Source of the DNA: Firmicutes bacterium UBA7510
Lineage (GTDB): Bacteria > Bacillota > Clostridia > Tissierellales > Sedimentibacteraceae
Assembly: GCA_002479485.1 (NCBI GenBank)
Contig: DLNM01000014.1
Span: forward strand, 1-34,928
DNA length: 34,928 nucleotides
Direction: 5' to 3'
Shown: in pieces, positions 16,837 to 23,846 of the stretch
Layout of the letters: each line of letters starts with the position of its first letter
How positions within the stretch are numbered: the stretch's first letter is position 1
The notes under the pieces: generated by a model
What the model was told of the DNA's origin: nothing
Database searches by the model: none
The model's input: the letters and a program-made list of their open reading frames with translations, nothing else
Program-made: the position numbers and the translations under genes

Positions 16837-16974
16837 TTATTGATGAACTTTTTCTGGTAGTAAATCACACATTGGTAAAATTGGATTATTATTAAATAAT
16901 GGGGTACTGATAGTCAACACAGTTAAAAGAAAGATTGAAAAAACAACAGTTAAATTCTTAAATTTTTTTATCAT
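16837..16974 (-). CDS. Putative pheromone propeptide (45 residues)
   Basis: A short gene, minus strand, ATG at 16974 and TAA at 16839-16837. GGAGG (16985-16989) lies 10 nt before the ATG. The product starts MIKKFKNL, has a hydrophobic stretch of about 16 residues (VVFSIFLLTVLTIST), then PLFNNNP, and ends ILPMCDLLPEKVHQ. That is the form of a Sec-exported precursor with a short processed C-terminus, like PapR, NprX or Phr precursors. It converges tail to tail with the HTH-TPR regulator, 4 bp apart. It might instead be a small membrane peptide. I see no second copy in the window. The reading frame is certain; the function is inferred. Confidence 0.65.
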   Translation of the reverse strand: MIKKFKNLTVVFSIFLLTVLTISTPLFNNNPILPMCDLLPEKVHQ

Positions 16975-17030
16975 TATATTATATCCTCCATTTTAAAATA
17001 ATTTATTGTTGAAATGAAGTATAATATGTC

Positions 17031-17093
17031 GAAAAAAAAACCACCATAACGTTACTGGAAAATTAAATTTTTCCAAAAACGTCATGGTAATTT
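17031..17093 (-). terminator. Imperfect hairpin with long T tract upstream of the propeptide gene
   Basis: Arms ACCAT/ATGGT, ACGT/ACGT and GGAAAA/TTTTCC (17043-17062 with 17069-17088) form an interrupted stem. On the minus strand it is followed by about nine T residues (17032-17040), and on the plus strand by TTTTTT. It could end minus-strand transcripts before they enter the propeptide gene, or act as an attenuator or operator there. Confidence 0.5.
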
Positions 17094-17107
17094 TTTAAGA
17101 AATAAGT

Positions 17108-17267
17108 TATAATATATATGTTTCATTGCAAATGAAGCGAAGAATATTATAGCCAAAGGCTATGGGGGGAGTATTTTGAGCGGAGTTTGTATTTATAATT
17201 AACGGGCAATAAATTAAACTTTTTTGATTAAATTTTTATTTTATTAAAAAAGTTTAATTTATTTTTT
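17108..17267 (+). ncRNA. Possible small RNA or mini-gene transcription unit
   Basis: TATAAT at 17108-17113 (weak -35) is followed by hairpins TTCATT/AATGAA (17122-17136) and ATAGCC/GGCTAT (17149-17163), then GGGGGGAG (17164-17171). A perfect 16-bp terminator stem TAAATTAAACTTTTTT (17210-17225) with 17246-17261 and six T residues closes the unit. The GGGGGGAG could serve a frame TTG 17176 to TAA 17202 encoding MSGVCIYN. The RNA would be about 150 nt. I do not recognise the family. Confidence 0.45.
17210..17267 (+). terminator. Strong terminator of the possible small RNA
   Basis: Perfect 16-bp inverted repeat (17210-17225 and 17246-17261) with a 20-nt loop and a T6 tract at 17262-17267. Confidence 0.75.
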
Positions 17268-17286
17268 GATTAAGTTGTTTATTTGT

Positions 17287-17313
17287 AGTGATAAACAAAA
17301 TTTGTTTGTCACT
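17287..17313. promoter_or_regulatory. 27-bp palindrome next to the yaiI promoter
   Basis: AGTGATAAACAAA (17287-17299) faces TTTGTTTGTCACT (17301-17313): 12 of 13 positions are complementary around a single central base. It ends one base before the -35 hexamer at 17315 and lacks a T tract, so it looks like an operator rather than a terminator. The binding protein is unknown; the HTH-TPR regulator is one candidate. Confidence 0.55.
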
Positions 17314-17314
17314 A

Positions 17315-17343
17315 TTGACATTAGCAGTCATAATATGTAATAT
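17315..17343 (+). promoter_or_regulatory. Promoter for the YaiI/YqxD gene
   Basis: TTGACA (17315-17320), 17-bp spacer, TAATAT (17338-17343). Gives a leader of about 115 nt. Confidence 0.65.
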
Positions 17344-17410
17344 AAATTAATTATTGTGTCAAAATAGACTTAAACAAATATGTAGGTGATACTGTAAAAT
17401 GGTGTATTGA

Positions 17411-17458
17411 AGTGCAAATAAATTGCAAAGTCTCAAACATCGTTTGAGGCTTTGGAGG
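17411..17458 (+). promoter_or_regulatory. Leader hairpins touching the yaiI ribosome site
   Basis: AAAGTCTCAAAC (17427-17438) pairs with GTTTGAGGCTTT (17442-17453), 12 bp with one G-U, and GGAGG (17454-17458) follows without a gap. Just upstream, GTGCAAATAAATTGCA (17412-17427) nearly matches GTGCAAATAATTGCA in the arcA1 leader (12570-12584). A stem this close to the ribosome site should limit translation or stabilise the message. Confidence 0.5.
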
Positions 17459-17463
17459 TAATT

Positions 17464-17898
17464 ATGAGAATTATAATAGATGGTGATGCTTGTCCGCAAA
17501 ACGTTAAAAAAATATGTGAAAAAGTAGCAAAAAAATATGGATTAGATCTTAAAATAGTTGTTGATATGGATCATTTTTTAGTAAGTGACTTTGAGGTGAT
17601 TGTAGTTGAGAAAGGAAGAGATGCAACAGATTTTAAAATTGTTCAAATCTTCCAAAAATATGATATTCTGATTACTCAAGATTATGGACTTGCAAGCATT
17701 GTGCTTCCAAAGGCAAAAGGTGTGGTTCATACTGCTGGATTTGAAATAGATGCTAATAATATAGATACTTTGTTGCAATCTAGATATATAGGTCAAAGAG
17801 TTAGAAAAACTGGTGGTAGAACAAAAGGTCCAGCTAAGAGAACAAGAGAACAGGATGAAAAATTTGAAAAAATACTTATAAAAATTATTACTTCATAA
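17464..17898 (+). CDS. YaiI/YqxD family protein (UPF0178)
   Basis: 144-residue member of the UPF0178 (YaiI/YqxD) family, whose fold is related to PIN/NYN nucleases. Seen: the N-terminal IIIDGDACPQNVK signature with acidic residues in the nuclease-like position, EKGRDATDFKIV, ITQDYGLASIVL, and the basic C-terminal signature GGRTKGPAKRTREQD. Biochemical role not established for the family. GGAGG at 17454-17458 selects the ATG at 17464 over an upstream in-frame codon at 17452. Alone between its own promoter and a bidirectional terminator. Confidence 0.9.
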   Translation: MRIIIDGDACPQNVKKICEKVAKKYGLDLKIVVDMDHFLVSDFEVIVVEKGRDATDFKIVQIFQKYDILITQDYGLASIVLPKAKGVVHTAGFEIDANNIDTLLQSRYIGQRVRKTGGRTKGPAKRTREQDEKFEKILIKIITS

Positions 17899-17904
17899 AA
17901 TGAT

Positions 17905-17934
17905 AAAAAAGAGGACGTTACAGTCCTCTTTTTT
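17905..17934. terminator. Bidirectional terminator between yaiI and the arc transporter
   Basis: AAAAAAGAGGAC (17905-17916) with GTCCTCTTTTTT (17923-17934): perfect 12-bp stem, 6-nt loop, T tract in both directions. Ends yaiI (plus) and the minus-strand ADI operon. Confidence 0.9.
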
Positions 17935-17945
17935 AATTACTTGCA

Positions 17946-19364
17946 TTAAAATGCAGCTGATATACCAAGTAGTATTATTGTAATAATCAATATTAATAAT
18001 ATAAATTTCCAAATAAATTTTAACCATTTATCGTATGAGACTCTTGCTATAGCTAAACCGCCCATAACGACTGCACTAGTTGGTGTTATAAGGTTAACAA
18101 TACCTGATGCTGATTGAAATGCTGTTATTACTAAATCACGTCCAACTCCTGCAAAATCTGCAAGTGGAGACATAATTGGCATTGATAAAGTTGCAAGTCC
18201 AGATGTAGAAGGTATTAAAAATGCTAGTGGGATATAGAATAAGTATGTTAATATAATAAATACTATTGAACCGACTCCACTTAGTGAGGTCTCACCCCAG
18301 TATAATATAGTGTCTGTTATTAAACCAGAATTCATTATTACTGTTATACCTCTAGATACACCTATAATAAACGCAACACCCAATAAATCAGCAGCTCCTG
18401 CAACAAATCCGCCTATCAGCTCATCTTCGGATAATCTATAAAACAGCCCTATAATAATTGCTCCTATAAAAAATAATGCAGAAAGTTCCTGAAACCACCA
18501 ACCAAGAGTAGGAATCATAGTAATTCCCATATCTTCAAATGGTATAACTGAATAAATCATTACTATAAATACTGCCGCAAATATAGTTAATGTAATTTTT
18601 CTTTTACCTGTTAATTTTAGATTTTCGTCATTACTGTCACCAAAAGAAAAATGCTTTTTATTTTCTTCATACATATCTGCAACATATGACTTTGTATGAT
18701 CCTTTCTAACTTTTTCTGCATATCTCATAACAAATATAATAGCTAAAGCCTCTAGAATTATTAATTGTATTACTCTTAAAATTATTCCATTTCCTAGAGA
18801 GATTCCAGCAAATCCTGCTGCTATACCTGTGGCAAATGGGTTAACTGTTGAACATAATACTCCAACACCTGCTCCAATTAATACTACTGAAACGGTTGTT
18901 ATAGCATCATATCCGGCTGCTATAAAAACAGGCAATAATAAAGGATAAAATGCGATTGTTTCCTCGGCCATTCCAAATGTTGTTCCTCCTAATCCAAACA
19001 AACACATAAGTATTGGTATCATCCATTTTTCTCTTCCGTTAAGTATCTTTATTATGTTAGATATACCTGCATCTATTGCTCCAGTTTTCATAACTACGCC
19101 CAAAAATCCCCCAACCATCAATATAAAAAGTGCTATATCAACTGCGTTGTAAAAACCTTCAAAAGGGGCAAGTATAACATCGCCTACTCCTTGTTGGTTT
19201 GGCTCTACATTGTGATACGTTCCTGAAATCGGTTCTTTAGACCCGTCCTCTGACTCTACATAATCATATTGTCCAGGAGGTATAATCCAAGTTAAAATTG
19301 CCATAACAATGATAATACAAAATAGTATAGTATATGCTGTTGGCATTTTAAATTTTTTCTTCAT
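17946..19364 (-). CDS. arcD: YfcC/ArcD-type membrane transporter (probable arginine/ornithine exchanger)
   Basis: 472-residue integral membrane protein of the YfcC family (C4-dicarboxylate-carrier-like), which includes ArcD-type arginine/ornithine antiporters of lactic acid bacteria. Seen: a first helix (AYTILFCIIIVMAILTWIIPPGQYDY), a predicted external segment, and about a dozen hydrophobic helices with conserved GGTTFGMAEETIAFYPLLLP, STVNPFATGIAAGFAGI and IPSTSGLATLSMPIMSPLAD. The frame opens with TTG at 19373; AGAAAGG with about 9-nt spacing favours the ATG at 19364. Downstream of arcA2B2C2 on the same strand, so arginine/ornithine exchange is the likely task; the substrate is inferred from context. 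Confidence 0.85.
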   Translation of the reverse strand: MKKKFKMPTAYTILFCIIIVMAILTWIIPPGQYDYVESEDGSKEPISGTYHNVEPNQQGVGDVILAPFEGFYNAVDIALFILMVGGFLGVVMKTGAIDAGISNIIKILNGREKWMIPILMCLFGLGGTTFGMAEETIAFYPLLLPVFIAAGYDAITTVSVVLIGAGVGVLCSTVNPFATGIAAGFAGISLGNGIILRVIQLIILEALAIIFVMRYAEKVRKDHTKSYVADMYEENKKHFSFGDSNDENLKLTGKRKITLTIFAAVFIVMIYSVIPFEDMGITMIPTLGWWFQELSALFFIGAIIIGLFYRLSEDELIGGFVAGAADLLGVAFIIGVSRGITVIMNSGLITDTILYWGETSLSGVGSIVFIILTYLFYIPLAFLIPSTSGLATLSMPIMSPLADFAGVGRDLVITAFQSASGIVNLITPTSAVVMGGLAIARVSYDKWLKFIWKFILLILIITIILLGISAAF

Positions 19365-19392
19365 GTTTTTCAACCTTTCTTCTCATTATATA

Positions 19393-19426
19393 GTGAAAGG
19401 TGAAAATATCAGTTTTCACCTTTCAC
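19393..19426 (-). promoter_or_regulatory. Perfect 14-bp intercistronic hairpin before arcD
   Basis: GTGAAAGGTGAAAA pairs with TTTTCACCTTTCAC around a 6-nt loop. It begins with GTGAA and ends in TTCAC like hairpin I of the other leader elements, but no second hairpin is present. It lies between arcC2 and arcD with no long T tract, so it more likely affects processing or relative expression than ends the transcript. Confidence 0.5.
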
Positions 19427-19436
19427 CATGTTATTA

Positions 19437-20384
19437 CTACTTATGAATGACCGTTCCGCTATTTCCTGTTAAAGCATCTTGAGCTTTATTCAAAGAAGTA
19501 ATTACAGCCTTTCTGCCAGACTTTGATTCGGCAAATTTAACTGCTGCTTGAACCTTAGGTAGCATACTTCCTGGAGCAAAGTGTCCTTCATTCATATATT
19601 TTTTAGCTTCTTCTATTGTCAAATTTGCTAATTCCTGTTGGTTTGGTTTATTAAAGTTTATACAAACTCTATCAACTTCAGTTAATATCAAAAGGATATC
19701 AGCATCTATATCTTCTGCAAGTCTTTCTGCTGCCAAATCTTTATCAATAACAGCAGCAATACCTTCTAAACTACCATCTGAACTTTCAACAACTGGTATG
19801 CCACCACCACCACAAGCTATTGGAATTGTTGTATTCCACAGCTGTTTTATAGTTTCTAATTCTATTATTTTAATTGGCATAGGTGATGGAACTACTCTTC
19901 TAAAACCTCTTCCAGCATCCTCTTTAACTGTATACCCTTTTTCAGCCTGAAGTGCCTTAGCTTCTTCCTCTGTATAAAAAGGGCCAATCGGTTTAGTAGG
20001 GTTTTGAAAAGCAGAATCGTTTTTATCTACAACAACCTGTGTAATAATACTTACAACAGGAGTGTTTTTATTTTTCTTTTTTAACGCCTCTCTTAAACCC
20101 TGTTGAATATGGTAACCAATATATCCTTGGCTCATTGCACCACATACGTCAAATGGCATAGTAGGAGTAACATCTTTAGCTGTTTCAGAAGCTAATAAAA
20201 TTCTACCTACCTGTGGTCCATTACCATGAACAATTGCTATTTCATATCCTTGACTGCTTAAATCAGCTATATATTCAGCAGTTCTTTTAGCTACTATAAG
20301 TTGAGATTCAGCAGTAGATGGCAAGCTCTTATCTTCAAGTGCATTGCCTCCTAAAGCTACAACAACCTTAGTTAAATTACTCAT
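19437..20384 (-). CDS. arcC: Carbamate kinase, copy 2
   Basis: 315-residue carbamate kinase, the ATP-forming step of the ADI pathway. Shares most residues with copy 1: ALGGNALEDKSLPST, VHGNGPQVGRILLASET, MPFDVCGAMSQGYIGYHIQQ, ACGGGGIPV, AVIDKDLAAERLAED, GHFAPGSMLPKVQAA. All family motifs intact. The frame opens at 20396, but that ATG overlaps the ribosome site GGAGG; the ATG at 20384 is preferred. Preceded by a two-hairpin leader element in the gap after arcB2. Confidence 0.95.
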   Translation of the reverse strand: MSNLTKVVVALGGNALEDKSLPSTAESQLIVAKRTAEYIADLSSQGYEIAIVHGNGPQVGRILLASETAKDVTPTMPFDVCGAMSQGYIGYHIQQGLREALKKKNKNTPVVSIITQVVVDKNDSAFQNPTKPIGPFYTEEEAKALQAEKGYTVKEDAGRGFRRVVPSPMPIKIIELETIKQLWNTTIPIACGGGGIPVVESSDGSLEGIAAVIDKDLAAERLAEDIDADILLILTEVDRVCINFNKPNQQELANLTIEEAKKYMNEGHFAPGSMLPKVQAAVKFAESKSGRKAVITSLNKAQDALTGNSGTVIHK

Positions 20385-20390
20385 ACTTAC

Positions 20391-20446
20391 CTCCATTACA
20401 CCGTTTTACGGTATCGCAAACCATAGAGTGAAATATATTTCACTCT
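20391..20446 (-). promoter_or_regulatory. Two-hairpin leader element with short GTG frame, before arcC2
   Basis: Hairpin I is GAGTGAAA-TATA-TTTCACTC (20426-20445). Hairpin II pairs ATACCGT with ACGGTGT (20408-20414 with 20398-20404, G-U included), and GGAGG follows. The short frame GTG 20443 to TAA 20396 encodes MKYISLYGLRYRKTV, and its stop overlaps an ATG (TAATG) within the arcC2 ribosome site. It lies inside the ADI operon, so it may set the arcC2 level relative to arcB2. Confidence 0.55.
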
Positions 20447-20447
20447 T

Positions 20448-21440
20448 TTAAGACATTGTAGCAACTAATATTGCTTTTATAGAATGCATTCTATTTTCAG
20501 CTTCATCAAATACTACAGACTGTCTTGATAAAAACACTTCATTAGTTACTTCCATTTCCTTTAATCCGAATTTCTTTTCTATATCTTTAGCAACTGTTGT
20601 ATTAGTGTCATGGAAAGAAGGTAAACAATGCATAAATATTGCATCTTTATTTGCATTTTTCATAACATCAGAATTTACTTGGTATTTTGACAACATCTTA
20701 ATACGTGATTCCCATACCTCTTCTGGTTCACCCATTGATACCCAAATATCAGTATATATAATATCAGCATTAGTAGTTCCTGTTTTAACATCATCAGTTA
20801 GGGTAATTGTGCAGTCATTTTCAGAAGCTATTTGCTTGCATTTTGCAACTAAATCTTCCTTAGGGAATAATTCCTTTGGAGCACATGCAGTGAAGTTTAA
20901 TCCTAATTTTGAACATGCAACCATTAAAGAGTTACCCATATTGTTTCTTGCATCACCCATGTATGTGAAGTTAAGCCCTTTTAATTTACCGAATTTCTCC
21001 TCTATAGTCATCATATCAGCTATCATTTGCGTTGGATGGAAGTCATCTGTTAATCCATTAAATACTGGAACTCCAGCATGTTTCGCTAAAAGCTCAACTA
21101 CTTGCTGATCAAATCCTCTATATTCAATACCATCATAAAATCTTCCAAGTACCTTAGCGGTATCTTCTAATGATTCTTTTTTGCCCATTTGTGAACTGTT
21201 TGAATCTAAAAAAGTAACATGAGCACCTTCATCAAAGCACGCAACCTCAAAAGCACATCTTGTTCTTGTTGACGTTTTTTCAAATAGTAATACAACATTT
21301 TTACCCTTTAGCGTTGGCTCACATATTCCAGCCCTTTTCTTTGCCTTTAAATCACGAGCTAAATCAATTAAATATTTTATTTCTAACGGTGTAAAATCTA
21401 ATAAAGTTAATAAACTTCTTCCTTTCAAATTTACAGGCAT
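20448..21440 (-). CDS. arcB: Ornithine carbamoyltransferase (catabolic), copy 2
   Basis: 330 residues; phosphorolysis of citrulline to ornithine and carbamoyl phosphate. Seen: STRTRCAFEV, HPTQMIADM, the canonical GDARNNMGNSLM, DIWVSMGEP and FMHCLPSFHD, so all substrate-binding motifs are standard. The N-terminal carbamoyl-phosphate half closely matches copy 1, while the C-terminal ornithine half is much more different. The codons differ at many synonymous sites even where the protein agrees, so the duplication is not recent. AGGAGG before the ATG at 21440. Second gene of the minus-strand operon. Confidence 0.95.
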   Translation of the reverse strand: MPVNLKGRSLLTLLDFTPLEIKYLIDLARDLKAKKRAGICEPTLKGKNVVLLFEKTSTRTRCAFEVACFDEGAHVTFLDSNSSQMGKKESLEDTAKVLGRFYDGIEYRGFDQQVVELLAKHAGVPVFNGLTDDFHPTQMIADMMTIEEKFGKLKGLNFTYMGDARNNMGNSLMVACSKLGLNFTACAPKELFPKEDLVAKCKQIASENDCTITLTDDVKTGTTNADIIYTDIWVSMGEPEEVWESRIKMLSKYQVNSDVMKNANKDAIFMHCLPSFHDTNTTVAKDIEKKFGLKEMEVTNEVFLSRQSVVFDEAENRMHSIKAILVATMS

Positions 21441-21469
21441 AATATCCTCCTAGTTTTTGTTATTTTTTA

Positions 21470-22684
21470 TCATTCTCTTATAAGTGGCATACTCATACAC
21501 CTTGGGCCTCCGCGTCCTCTGGATAATTCGGAGCTTGGCATTATATGAGTTTTTATTCCATTTTGCTGTAGAACTTCGTTAGTCACATGATTTCTTGAAT
21601 AAACTACAACCTCACCAGGAGCTATTGCTAAAGTATTGGAACCATCATTCCATTGTTCACGTGCTGCATCAATTATACTATTGCCGCCACATTTAATTAG
21701 CTGTACATGATCTAAATTCAAATGTCTCTTTAAAATATCTTCTAGAGCTCCATGCTCTTCTTTTATATTAAGTTTTTTACTGCTATCAAGTTCAAGAACA
21801 TGCAAGCTAATATCTTTTCTGATATTTGGATGCATTGTAAACTTATCATAATCAACCATAGTAAATACAGTATCAAGGTGCATAAAAGCTCTTTCTTTAG
21901 GTATATCAATTGCTAAAATCTTTTTAAAGCTACTTTCCTCTGATAATAGGTTTTGAGAAAACTTTTCAATTGAATTTGGATGAGTTCTTTGGGAGATACC
22001 TATTGCTACTGTATCCTTGTTTAATACAAGAATATCTCCACCCTCTAATGAAAAGTCCTCTGTTCTATCGTACCATAGCTTTGTTCCCTTAAACTCCGGA
22101 TTATATTTAAAAATATATTTTGCAAATAATGTTTCTCTGTTTCTTGTAACAGTAAACATTTTGTGAATAGAAACACCATAACCTATAGTCGCATATGGAT
22201 CTCTTGTAAAATATAAGTTTGGTAGAGGATCGACAACAAATGGATAGTCATCATCTAAAAAGTCTAATAAATTAGTTTTAGTGTAGTTTTTAAGCTCAGA
22301 CTTTCTTATACCTTCTATCATTTTTGAAACCATTTCCTTAGTACCTAAGGACTTAAAAAAATCTGTTAATACTTCTGCTTTTTTACTGCTGTTAACTCCA
22401 GCTTCAGCAATGAATTCCTTAATAAATTCATTCTTTATATCGTCACTCGTAATAGATTGCGTTACTAAATCAATTAAGTATACAACCTCAACATTATTTT
22501 GCCTTAAAATATCGGCAAAGGCATCATGCTCCTCCTGAGCAATCTTTAAATAAGGAATATCATCAAATAATAACCTCTCCAAATATTCAGGCATTAAATT
22601 TTCCAATTCATTACCAGGTCTGTGCAGCATGACTTTTTTTAATTTGCCTATTTCTGAATAGACATTTATTGCACTATTGTTCAA
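21470..22684 (-). CDS. arcA: Arginine deiminase, copy 2
   Basis: 404-residue arginine deiminase with LKKVMLHRPG, NLYFTRDPY, EGGDILVLN, AFMHLDTVFTMVD, AAREQWNDGSN and the C-terminal SRGRGGPRCMSMPLIRE with the catalytic Cys at about 396. Starts with TTG at 22684, supported by GGTGGTG 5 nt upstream; there is no in-frame ATG nearby. The segment KCGGNSIIDA has one Gly fewer than copy 1 (TCGGGNVIDA). First gene of arcA2-arcB2-arcC2-arcD. Its 180-bp upstream region has no sequestering stem like that of copy 1, so the two sets are probably regulated differently. Confidence 0.95.
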   Translation of the reverse strand: MNNSAINVYSEIGKLKKVMLHRPGNELENLMPEYLERLLFDDIPYLKIAQEEHDAFADILRQNNVEVVYLIDLVTQSITSDDIKNEFIKEFIAEAGVNSSKKAEVLTDFFKSLGTKEMVSKMIEGIRKSELKNYTKTNLLDFLDDDYPFVVDPLPNLYFTRDPYATIGYGVSIHKMFTVTRNRETLFAKYIFKYNPEFKGTKLWYDRTEDFSLEGGDILVLNKDTVAIGISQRTHPNSIEKFSQNLLSEESSFKKILAIDIPKERAFMHLDTVFTMVDYDKFTMHPNIRKDISLHVLELDSSKKLNIKEEHGALEDILKRHLNLDHVQLIKCGGNSIIDAAREQWNDGSNTLAIAPGEVVVYSRNHVTNEVLQQNGIKTHIMPSSELSRGRGGPRCMSMPLIRE

Positions 22685-22828
22685 AAATACACCACCTTTA
22701 AATTTAGTTACTTGCGTAATATCATCATTTTTGTCGTAATTTAATGATTACAAATATGAATAATATTATCTATATTATTTTTACTTTTATATAATTTTTT
22801 ATACAATTATAAAAATTTAAATAAAAAA

Positions 22829-22857
22829 ACACTAACTTTTAAATAGTTAGTGTTTAT
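22829..22857 (-). terminator. Terminator of the PurM-like kinase gene
   Basis: On the minus strand AACACTAACT pairs with AGTTAGTGTT across a 7-nt loop, followed by a run of seven T residues. Ends the gene at 22869 before the arcA2 promoter region. Confidence 0.85.
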
Positions 22858-22868
22858 AATGTATGTAA

Positions 22869-23612
22869 TCATTCTATAAATTTACCTAAAATTTCTATAG
22901 GTTTGTAAATTAATTCCTTTAATAAATATAGATTCTTTTCTTCTATACTAAGAATACAGCTACAAGAAGGACCGCCAGAGTGCTTTATGTCATAGCTTAT
23001 ATCATTTCTATATTCTATAGCTAAATCATTGCACTGACATAGCTCGTTGATTTCATAAGCCGCTCCTTTTGAACCTACAGGAATTATTTCATTAATATAG
23101 TCTAATCTACTAATTGTTTCAAAGTCTTCTATAGACATTATTTTGTCAGGATTTTTTAAAACCTCATAGCCAACTAGAGGAAGTCCGATTGCTATACATA
23201 AATCCCCAGCAGAGGTTTTTTTAAATTTTAATTTATCCTTTGCAACAATTCCAATGCCTGTTGTTCCAATTGAGGTTTGAACTGTTTTCATGTTTTCCTC
23301 TGTACTGCCAGTTAAATGTACTTTACTATGCTTTAGCATGTTTACTGTATTGTTAAAGCCTTCTATAATTTTTTGACCAGTATCATTCATTTCAACTGCT
23401 AAACCATCAGATAGCACTAATGGTTCAAAACCCATGCTCAAAAGCTCAGCCAAAACAACCTTTGCTGTTTGCTCTCCAACTATTACTGTTGGTGCCTTTA
23501 CCATATCATGTTCCTTTTCACCGATTCCACCACATGAGTCACATGAAATTCCCAAATATCTATTTTCATCTATATCTATAAGGGTTATGTCTCTAATTTG
23601 TTTTATTATCAT
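22869..23612 (-). CDS. AIR-synthase/PurM-like kinase, possibly alpha-ribazole kinase (CblS)
   Basis: 247-residue protein of the PurM/ThiL/SelD ATP-binding superfamily. Near the N-terminus it has ISCDSCGGIGEKEHD, an acidic/glycine metal- and ATP-binding segment, then a VGEQTAKVVLAELLSMGFEPLVLSDGL helix-strand pattern, and GDLCIAIGLPLVGYEV further on. Bacillus-type alpha-ribazole kinases (CblS, cobalamin salvage) have a similar short PurM-like form and N-terminal CDSSGGIG-type motif, so that is my best guess, with moderate confidence. The C-terminus has SGGPSCSCI. The frame opens at 23624; TTGGAGG sets the ATG at 23612. Monocistronic; no cobalamin riboswitch or cblT gene visible. Confidence 0.55.
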   Translation of the reverse strand: MIIKQIRDITLIDIDENRYLGISCDSCGGIGEKEHDMVKAPTVIVGEQTAKVVLAELLSMGFEPLVLSDGLAVEMNDTGQKIIEGFNNTVNMLKHSKVHLTGSTEENMKTVQTSIGTTGIGIVAKDKLKFKKTSAGDLCIAIGLPLVGYEVLKNPDKIMSIEDFETISRLDYINEIIPVGSKGAAYEINELCQCNDLAIEYRNDISYDIKHSGGPSCSCILSIEEKNLYLLKELIYKPIEILGKFIE

Positions 23613-23805
23613 AACTACCTCCAAAATATCTTCATATAGATATATTAAGTCAAAAAAATTTTTATTACAAGTAATAATTTATTATTTTATTATTGCTAGT
23701 AATGATTATTTTATTACTTATGTATAAATTTTTTATATTTGGTACATAATATAGTTATAACGATAATACTTTTTTAAGTATCCTTCCAAAATTAATTATA
23801 AAACA

Positions 23806-23843
23806 ACTCCTACAGATGAGCCACTGTAGGAGTTGTTTTTTTA
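23806..23843. terminator. Terminator after the P-type ATPase gene
   Basis: Long stem AACAACTCCTACAG with CTGTAGGAGTTGTT around an 8-nt loop, with T-rich sequence on both flanks, 4 bp after the end of the ATPase gene. Confidence 0.85.
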
Positions 23844-23846
23844 TAC

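Noticed and set aside
20605..21108. 167-codon frame on the plus strand opposite arcB2
   Set aside because: Antisense to a clearly conserved gene, with no ribosome site and no recognisable domain.
22698..22722. Six-codon frame MMILRK before arcA2 as a counterpart of the arcA1 upstream frame
   Set aside because: No ribosome site and no stem over the arcA2 start; the shared ILRK ending is probably coincidence.
22754..22773. ARG-box-like sequence upstream of arcA2 (TGAATAATATTATCTA)
   Set aside because: Only one half-site fits the ArgR consensus; in such AT-rich DNA this is expected by chance, and arcA1 has no better match.
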